From Plecoglossus altivelis (taxonomy: Eukaryota; Chordata; Actinopteri; Osmeriformes; Plecoglossidae), in NCBI GenBank assembly GCA_036571765.1, contig BROE01000015.1:4754977-4818976 (forward strand): a stretch of 64,000 nt of DNA. Direction: 5' to 3'. Positions within the stretch are counted from its first letter, which is position 1, and each line of letters begins with the position of its first letter. The notes under the pieces were generated by a model. The model was not told the DNA's origin and searched no databases. It saw only the letters and a program-made list of their open reading frames with translations. The position numbers and the translations under genes are program-made. Positions 15,101 through 25,600 of this stretch are shown here, piece after piece.

Positions 15101-18100
15101 GTCCTAGGACAGGTTCTCAAAGATTTAAAAAATCACCTTTTCCTTCAACTCTACAATAATCATGATGATAATGAACGATGAAACTATGCTCAAGCAATGG
15201 AACTAGTATTAAACGAAATATTATATATTGTTTAGCTGTCAAAAAAAATATCTCAGGAGAGAGGGTTTCAGTACACTAATTTAAGCAGCATGTCCACTGG
15301 CATGAGGGTGCATGCAGCTCATCGGGTCATGAGTTGGATTGTGACCAGCATGAGCAAAAGCAGCCAAGTTAATGATTGAGGATATGATAGGTGGCATTAT
15401 TAGCTGGCCGTGGTCAGTGACAACTCTGTCATGGCGGGGATTAGGGTTATAATTTTAATAGGATTACCCTTTGACAAGCACAGCAGTACTGCTAATGAGA
15501 TTATGCCAACAGGGGGGCGGCCAGCTCACATTGTCGTAGGTCAAGCAGAGAGTAAACGTATCATGGGAAAAGGGTACAGAAGAGTGGTCCTGGCTCCAAC
15601 TTTAATACTAATTTAATCCCATGATAGCTCTGCCAAGGGAAGATAAAATCCATATATGCCTCAATGGATTTTCTTTAATTGGAAATTTAGGCTTATCAAG
15701 TTTGGTGTTTTTTTTGTTCCATTCTGAAAAAAGAGAATTTCTCAATTTAACAAAGATGTTTTTTTTGTCTGAATTTCATTAAAGGTGATGAAGGGATCCA
15801 TTTTTATGTTGATGTTCAGATTTTTAAGATTTTTCCAAAGACTGGCTGATAGGTCAGGAAATCAGAGTTATTTCTAACCAAACTCACTTTCATGTATAAT
15901 TTGAATTATTTTAATGTTTTGCCAAGGAAACATGTGTCTTTTAGTACCCAAGCCTATATTACATGCCAGCCTACATACTGATTTATTGAAGATTCAGTTA
16001 ATGTCGGAAGATATAAACATAGAACAAATGTTTTCTGACACTGATCTGAAGATGGGTTTTTGAATTTAGGTGCTGCTGTTCAATGAGCAGAACCATCGTA
16101 TCCACTATGAGTACACCATCCCTAAAGAGGCCAGCCCAGAGTTCCTAGGAGGATTGGGAGTAGGCCCCAAGCCATCTGAGCCTCTCTTCATGTGGACCCA
16201 CTCTGGGTGGGAGGACTGCGATGCTGTGTGCGGAGGAGGTATGCTTATTTACCGGTTCGTATTTAGCACAAACAAACAGTTTCTCCTAATTTTTTGTGAA
16301 ATGTCTAGGGTGTAGTATTTTGTTTTATTTACTGTAATGTATTTATATCCTTTTACAAGTAGACAGGTGTATAAGTTTTCAGTCAATAATAAAATGCACA
16401 ATAGTTTCGGTTTTTCAAAAGGTAATGTCAATGTATAATGAATATTATTATTTGTTTTAGGTGAAAGAAAGACTATAGTCACCTGTAGCAAAATTGTTAA
16501 CAAAACTTCAAGTGTGGACAACAGAAAATGCCGGCACCTCACCAAACCTGAGCCTCAAGTTCGCAAGTGTAATGAGCAGCCCTGTCAGATGAGGTAAGGT
16601 TAGGACAAAGGCCAACTTCAGGGTTAGGAACCGCCTTTGTGTTACACAGTCTAGTTTATTTAACTGGCCTATGGTAGTGTGTGAATTTGAAAAAAATATT
16701 TTGATTATGTAGATGGGCATTTTAATCAATGTAATGATGTTGACAAATTAGAAATGTGTTCACAAAACCGCTTTTGATATGGCTTTGTGTTGAAACATTT
16801 GTTTTCAGTTTTATTTTTCATTTTTAGCATTTTTCTGTTAGATTGCATTTAAAAAGGATACAATTGCCATTTATGCCAATTAAGATATGCTCATAAACAT
16901 CATTTATGAAAAATCATTTTGTTCATAGACAGACCCTTCCTTCAGTACTTTGTAGTCCCTTTGCCAAGTCCCTTTGGCAGTAATTTCTGCTGCAATTGGG
17001 TTCATCTCTACATGCTTTGTATCCATGTATATAGGCCATTTATCCCTCTATTACTGTCAGATACTCTCAAGTGCCATCAGATTGGATGGGAAGTGTCCGT
17101 GAACTTCCATCTTCATCGTCTCTCTTCGTATGTTTGCATGGTTGAAAACCTTGGCTTTGCTGGGCCACTCAAGTATAGTGACACACTTTTCCCAAAGCTA
17201 CTCTAGCATTGTCTTGGCTGTATGCTGTGGGTCAATATCTTGGTGAAGGGCAAACTATAACCTCTGTCTGAGGTTGTGTGCACTCTGGAGCACCCTGACT
17301 TTCTTCAATGACCTCTTTGTATTTGGATGCAATCATCCTTCCCTCAGTTCTGACCAATCTCTCTGTTCTTGCTGCTACGAATCACCACCATAACATGAGT
17401 CACCACCATGATTCACCATGGGGATGGAATTAGGGTGTAGTTCCTGGTATTCGCTAGATATAGCTTGGAAAGATACCCACAAATTATTTTTCAGAATGCT
17501 CTCTGTCAAACTCCAAGCAGACTGTAATATGCCTTTTACTAAAAAGTGGCATCCATCTTGTCACTTAACTGGAAAGTCCTGATAGATCGGCTGAGAGGGT
17601 CTTTTCCAGCTTGTTCTTTCACCCCTCCAGAGAACTTCAAAAGCTCCCTTAATGATTCTTAATGCCGTACTGACAAAGCCTTCTTTTCCCTGTCAGTTTG
17701 TCCAGACATTTACATCAAGGAAGAGACCTGGTAATTCTAAAACGTCCTCCAATTTTTCACAATAACTGTGACCACTGGGCACCTGGGAACTCTACAGATT
17801 TAACTCTACAGAGTGAAGTGACGTATTGTGAAGTGAAGTGAAGTTCATTCATGGCTTGGTTATTGACATGCAGAGGGAATTGTGGGTCAAGTTCTAGACA
17901 TATCAAGTATAAGTAAAGCAAACATGATGCACTTGATGTTTCAGATTTCTAATAGGTGGCATTTAACTCAGACTATCAACTCAAACATCCTCCGTATGCC
18001 TGCTCCTCAGTCATTAATTGTGTATAGTGGAACAAGTTATCACTTACTTCTCAGCGTGAGAAATACAAAGTGTTGCGTGACAGCTTGAAAGATTGTTTAA

Positions 18101-19623
18101 ATGCGTCAGTCTCATTGCAAGTGCATGAGACTTGACAGCTCTGAAATATGCCTTCATCAGATTTTATCCAACAACACAACAATTTTACAGAAATGTAAGT
18201 GCTGTTACATGATTATTCATAGCATTTTGAGAATTGTCAGGGTTTAGGATTTAGGGGGTACATCGGAATAGTGCCTTTGGGATAAATCTTTTTGCACAGG
18301 TCACTTAAAGGCAATGTAAATATCATACGGTAGAGTGATGGATTCTTGTTCCCAAGCATTTTCTTGACATTTTCTTGGCTCTTTCAGTGTGCTGTGTCTC
18401 CTCTTTTGAGGAAACCTTAATTTTATAGAGGAATCCTTTCATCTGGCAAGCACAATAACTCATCTAAGGGGACCCATATAATCAGAAGACTTCTGAAGAC
18501 TACTATTTTGTGTCAAAATTGACATAAACGCTGTCAGACAATATAACATTGGCAGGAGAAAGACAAAAACTGTGGCTGTTTGTTCTTTTCTCTCTGTGAC
18601 ATGTTTGACAGAGTTGAGAGTCTCTCCAGCCTCTTCAAATTGGCAACTGTCATTATTCTCCAATGACATCATTGTGATTCGTTTTCTTGAGTGACTTGGG
18701 AGGAGGGAAAATCTATGTAATTTTGAGAGATTGATGTTTGTACAAAATTTGCTTCTCCCTCTCTTTGTCTGTGCCATTGTCATATTTGGCAGATACTACA
18801 ACTGGAAAATGTGGCATAATAGCTGAACTCATTGAGAACAGATTTCTCACAGTATGGAAGAATATTCCTCTAGGATTCAATTCTTCGATAGCCCAGAGAA
18901 AAGTACTGAAACAAAATGCTGTCCCATCTTTCAAGGTCCTGGGAGAGAATGACAGTTTTAATAAATGTGCGTGCTAGTATATGCTCATGTAGCTGAAGTT
19001 TATAAAATATTTATATAATATTATGCATGTTTTAAAAACTGTTTCGCACATAAGGATAGCATGAGATACGTTACAGGAGTCTTTTTTGACAGTAAAATAG
19101 CTCAGCTTTCTCCCATTCCTCCCATACTACGATGTGAACCAGGGTCCGCTGACTCGCAAACGCAACAACCACCTCCAAACACAACTAACTCCTGTAAGCT
19201 TTGTGAATCTGTCGAATGTGTTCAAAATGACTGCTTAGGTAGTCATCTGAGCTTATGCAATCTAAGGTTGTAGAATAACAGGTTGCCAACCCGAGCCAGG
19301 ATCAATCTTTACATAAGGTTTATGGGGTTGTTTTGCATTGCTTGTAAACATGTTTGACAGTGTTTAAACCCTTACCTCTACACAGTAGTGCAAAGCTATC
19401 TTTCAATGTGGTTGCAGCCTGTTTACATTCCTCGTGATATCATTGGTCCCTGTCTTATCTCCCATGTGTATGACGGTAATAGACATCACTTTTACCACTA
19501 GTAATGAGTTACCCCAAGCAGAGGATGAATCACAATGACTGTCCCTGCTGTGGTGGGAAAAAAAGCTCCTCCGATGCTCAGATAACTGGAAAGTGCTTCA
19601 TTTTTGGGATGTGATATCAGACA

Positions 19624-19673
<50 letters not shown>

Positions 19674-22600
19674 TGAGGAAGGGGGACTGTGATAGCTGGC
19701 TGGGTCAGAGGTCAAGTCTGGCCCAGCAGTCTTACAGCTGGACCATGTCCTTGCTGCCTGCTCTTCACAGATCATAGCCACTGAGTTGGACTCCCTGAGT
19801 CCCAGCAACCCTTCCCCAAGCTCCTGGTGTCTCTTTCTTCCTTCGCATCTGTCGCCCAGATGAGGCCACATCACATCAGGCGAGCCTAGTAATGCTCGTT
19901 GGTTCAGCCTTGCCTGCCCCCATCACCCCAAACCCTTCCTGTTCCTCTTGCTGGCCAGTCATCCTGGCCTTTCCTGACCAACCACACACACACACACAAA
20001 CACAAACAAACACATTTTTACTTCAAGAATGTGTGTGTGTGTGCATGAACATATTTGCAGTTTCCTGTGTGTTACTATCAGTTTGATCGTTTGTATGTTT
20101 TGTCCTTCCTGACGTCTGGCTTTCTCCTCTCTGCAGGTGGATGATGACAGAGTGGACATCTTGCTCTCGTACCTGCGGTAAGGGCTCTCAGAGTAGACAA
20201 GTGGCCTGCACCCTCCAGCTACGCAACGGGACTCTTGTCAAGGCCAAGGACAGAGACTGCTTTGGACCCAAACCTGCCCATATGCAACGCTGTGAAGGAC
20301 AGGACTGTTTGACTGTGTGGGAAGCTGGAGTCTGGTCTGAGGTAACCAACGTACTGTAGAGTCAAACATTCAGTACTTTTTAAGTTTTCCACATTGACAA
20401 AAAGTAAATATGGGGCACAAATGTATCCACATTTTCTGACATTTAAAATTGTTAAATTCTAGCTTGGCAACTGATACTAAACCCCACCCCCTCCCTAGCT
20501 TAGAAGACTGATGTAAGATGTTTCGTAGTCTTTGGCTCTGTCCTCACAATGACGTACACAACGATGTTGAGATTCCTTTGAGCTCTTCCTAAAACACCTG
20601 CATGATAGCTGGCCTTGGTTTCTGTGCCAGCCTCTCTACCCCTCCCTCCTTCCCACCCTACGTACCTCCCTTTCCTCTTTTACCTCATGTCTCCCTACCT
20701 CCCCTTACTTTAAGAGCCCGCTGGCACCAGACAAAAGGAACTTGCCCCTTGTCTGCTCTGGCTCCCAAGCTAACAGTATTGATAAGATTGACTCAATCTG
20801 CTTTGCTCTCATGTTTCTCTCAATTCCATGATTGAGAAGATTTTCTCACACAAAATAGTGTTGGGGCTTCTTTGAAAAAGGTTTACATAAGAAATGTAGT
20901 CATCTAAAATTCCACTTTGATAAAGCTCTTGAAAAGCTGCTGAAAATGAATGTTGATTTTTAAATCCAATTCACATGAATCACAAATATGTTTCACTTTT
21001 AAAGAAAAGAAAACTGTCTTTTTAAACAGTGGAACAATAAAGCCATTTGTAAATTTCAAAAATCTTGTAGAATAAATCCTAGTTGGTTACACCTGAATTT
21101 TAAGTATTTTTCCAAATTGGGTGAAATCTTGTTATTTATCTCAATAAATGAAAAGAAATAATTCAGAATACATTGACCCATGAACATCATTTAAGTCCTC
21201 AAAGGTCAACTCAATGAGTAACAAGACACACAAGCAATTGTGAGTCTCTGCCACAGTAGGTTTTTCTTTCCATTTGTAAAAACACAAATTTGTCTTAAAA
21301 TCAAGACTGTGGAAGGCTATTCTTTTCTTTTAGAAGAGAATGAAAGAAAGAAATGGGATGGGATGAGGGGGGCAGGGAAACTCCCCCCACTCGCATGTTT
21401 GATTTAATGCCATCCCTGCCGGAGGTTATGGACTGGTCCATAACTCACCTGGGACTGGGGGTATGTGAGGGTCTAAAGTGAAACATCTGCCAACACCAGG
21501 GGGGTTTGTAGGCCAGCCTCAGACTGACAGGGTATGTCCTTGCCTTTGATCCCATCCCTTTTCTTCCCCTCCTCAGTCCAATCCCCTGGCAGCTGTGAAC
21601 ATGTAGAGGCAGAGGAGAGGAAAGGGGGAATGTGAAAGCAGACAGAAGCATGAAGGGATTGTGGAAAAGAGGGAGGCCTCTGGGATGTGGACAGACAGAT
21701 ATGTTGCTGGCAGAGGTTACCCCTCAGAGTGTGATCTTGGATCCACAAAAACTACCTTTTGACTCAGGTTGGATTGCATTTAACTCCATGGATTATGGCG
21801 TGCCTATTTCAATAGATTATCATGTCATGGCTTTGTCTTGCTGTGTCATGACAGTCAAAAACATAACTTTACCTTAAATCCTCCCCTTCCTGTCCATTAA
21901 ATGCTTGATAAAACATATGTAATGGATCAAAGGCCAAAAAAGGCCAGCAGTATAGCACAAGAACTTACATCTGTCTTGTTTGTCTGGATTGAATAAGAAA
22001 CAAGTCTTTTCAAATGATGTAATGCTTTTACACCTGCTGAATGTGAAACAAACTTGACAGTGGAGACTGTATAATCCTACTATTTGTACATGTGATGTAT
22101 GTACCTGCTCTTTATATCAAGTGCAGCTGAATACTGTAAACAAACCACCTTACAGGATTGAGACTTTAAAAGGAGAAAAAATAGTTCTGAATACACCCTC
22201 TGTTGTGTTTGGTTGGGTGCGGACAGGATACCTATCTTTTACTTTCCTGTCTTTTACAATTTTTATTTTCTAATCTTCATGTCACCAAGGCAAAATGCAC
22301 GCTAACCCACAACAATATAGACCACAAGGTTGTTTACCTACACCTGTCGGCCTGGGTTATTGCAGTGTTCCGTCAAGTGCGGTCGCGGGGCACGTCACAG
22401 GCTTGTTAAGTGCACCAACCCACGCAAGAAGTGTGATCTGACAACCCTTCCCCGTGAGGTGGAGGAATGTGAGGACTACTCCAAGTGCTACATCTGGAGG
22501 ACAGGCGACTGGGCCAAGGTGGGTTCTTCCCTTTTTTCACCATTTGCCATGGAGCCTAGCCAGGACCACAACAGCTTATTCACAGTAAGTAAGCCACAAT

Positions 22601-25600
22601 GGTAACACTAGTTAAGACCGAGGCTGTAGGGCTCTAATTGGGGTTGTGGGGGAGGGGGCATTGAGAGCTTACTGGAACTGTTCACTTGAATCCTTGTACA
22701 TTTTCGGGAATTGTATTGTGCAGTTTGTATATACACCACTTGTATGTCATTTTACATGAAAGTGACTGCTAAATGTAATGTAAATGCAGTGGCCATTGGT
22801 TACTTTGAAAATTGGCTATGGCTAACTTACAAAAATGGCTATTGTTTGAAAATCTGAAGCTGTCCTTTCATAGCTGCATTGTTTTGACTGTCATTTAATC
22901 ACTCACTCAGCAATTTTAGTGTAAAGAGAGACACGACACCTATTCACATGCACACACAAACACATGTCAAGGTTAAGAATGTAAGATGCATGCTTATCAG
23001 TTGTTTCCTGCCTGCTGTGCAGAGCAGGATGCTGGAGTCTGTGATTGGGCTCACAGGCTGCCAGCCAGAAAAGTGGAACTTTCATACCCCTTTTCATAGA
23101 CCTATGTTTTTTAAGGCTTAAAACTGGCTTTTTGTTTAACTCTGGGCACGGTGGCTAACTCACCCATGAACAGGATGGATGAGCATTGTGACTATGACCA
23201 GGTACTATACCAGCATACTGCGTAGCCTATAACTAGAGCCTGGTGTTTTTTCCCCAGATAAAACTCATTGTCAGTTGAAACCTTCATTGGAGGCTCACCA
23301 AGTCTCTCCCTGAACATAACACTGTAGTTTTCCTCAGATGCTTTTTTACTTACTGTAGGTTCCCACCAAACTGAAGCACAGTTTGACCACCGAGACTCAT
23401 ACTTTTTTCTCAGTTTCCCAAATATTTTGTTACAAGCCCATTGCGTGGAAGTCTGAATGAATGATGTAAAGTAGAACTGTCTGCAAGAGCCAACTTTAAA
23501 CTGTGACCCTGATGGCCAAAGTTAAGGGGTAATGACCCAGTTGTTTTGAATGTGCAGTGTGCTGAGAATCCAAGCCCGAATGTCTTCTGGACACTGACAA
23601 TGCTAATAATCCACATTTTTACTGTGTAAACAGCTGGTTCAGATGGCCCTGTCCTATGTGAGAACTGCAGAAGTCTTGTTTGTGGGAACCCTGCAACCAG
23701 TTATTTGAAATAGTTTTTTTTTTGTCTTCTATTCACTTAAATGGTTTATAATTGAAAATGTATTATAATCAATGCTTCAATTAAGTTTTTATTTACAATG
23801 TTATTTACTCTTACAAATTCTTAGATGCACAGAAATTCTTTCTATACAGGGGATTGTTTAGACCTATACTTTAAAGGCTTTACACATTATTAGTTTCTGT
23901 CATAATTTATCTGTATACATCATTAACTTAGGAAGCTTCAGGTCTGTATCTATTGGTCCATTTTCAAGACAAACAAATGGAACCCTGGCCAATAACCGTC
24001 CCTCCATCTCCAAGGCAAATTTGATGGCAAGTATGCTGTCACAGCCGTGCCAGATGCCCAAGATGTATCGGCATCTTACTGAGCCGTTGGAATGGCTATA
24101 GCAGACTAATGTATAAAAGAATCTGAGAACCAGGGAGCCCTCTCTCTCTTGCTCCTCTGGTCCAGAGACCAAAACACATCTGATCCCCAACATGCTGTTC
24201 TAGTAACAACAGCTGTCTGTTGGCTAAACAGTTGAGCCAACAATGCATTATAAAGCTAGCCTATGTAGACAGATCCTTAAGTTGAAAGCAAACAGACTGT
24301 GTTTTTCCCTCTTACCCCCCTCCTCCCACCCCACTCCATCTCTCAGCTATTTCTTCTTTTTTAAAGGCCATGTACTGCACTGACACCATTTGCGCTTGTA
24401 TAAATTCAGCCTGTGTCCAAGGTTCTAGACAAATTTAGTCCCAAAGTTGTCTTGTGTTTTTGGCAAGCTATAACCAGAACAGTCAGGCCTTGGTAAATTG
24501 CTTGTGTTAAAGCTGGTGTTGCACTCACTTCTCTGGATTCATTCCACCTCCATTATTTGGGTCACTTACGAACAGCCACTCACTGCTGAGCCAGTTAGGG
24601 TTGTGACCGCTCTCTGGCCTGAGAAATAAAGGGACACTCATCTTGAACTTTCTATCAGAAGATCAGCATAGGCTCATAAATGTGTACAACCTCCATTGGA
24701 CGAATGGGCAGGAATGGTCAAGAAGCACATATATGAAGCACACATATTTGGGTCTGTTTATTGCCATGGCATGCAGGTTTGTGTCATGCTTTGTATGCCA
24801 AACTCTAAGTACAAACCCTAATCAATCAATGGTTTATGCTATACAATGCCGGAACTGAGAAAGGTGCCAATATTTTATTTAATTTTAGGTGCGGGAACTG
24901 CATAATCATTTTGAGCTGATATTCAATTAAGGCTGAAAGGCTAAAGTAGTATAAAGCACTCTTGTCTGAGTCAATGTTAAAGTCCAATGTATTTAAATGG
25001 AAGTCAATGCAATCCGTAAAGTGATATATTTGTTTTTGTGGATCTCACAGTGTTCCGTGACTTGTGGTAAAGGCATGCAGTCCCGGGTGATCCAGTGCAT
25101 GCACAAGATCACCGGGCGTCATGGCAACGAGTGTTTCTCCTCGGAGAAGCCAGCAGCATACCGACCATGTCAGCAGCAGGCATGCAACGAGAGGAATAAC
25201 GTCAATACTATCACTTCACCGCGCTTGGGTGAGTTTCATTCAATTAAATGGTGCTCCTGCATGCATGTTTGTGGTGAGATTACCATCCCATCTGGCTTGA
25301 AATGCAGCAATGGGAAGATGTGATTACTGCACAACTGACTAAACTTGTTTATTTCAGATTTCATTTTAAATGTATGAATTTGTTCTTTTACGGAAGCTTT
25401 ACAGTTACTTATATTTAGTTTCTTAATCAAAATCAACTTTAGTTACAAATTGATTACGCACTGGCTTGTTTTAGCTGTATAAATGTCTACACATGGTTGC
25501 TCTTCCAGTAATCATTCCTTAGGCTCAATATGTTCACCACTCACTCCAATCTAACAGTGACTACAAAATTGACCCCAGCCTGTTCAGGCATAGTATGTCT

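Larger units (their letters stand above)
16594..20136 (+). other. adamts19 intron, 3.5 kb, with Tc1 relic and microsatellites
   Basis: Contains a decayed Tc1 transposase (16935-17790), a SINE tail scrap (17811-17845), a GA microsatellite (19627-19673) and a CA/GT pair (19983-20042). The remainder shows nothing I can name. Confidence 0.85.

Noticed and set aside
21425..21444. Palindrome GTTATGGAC-TG-GTCCATAAC
   Set aside because: Exact but only 9-bp arms; at this window size one or a few are expected by chance, so no function is claimed.
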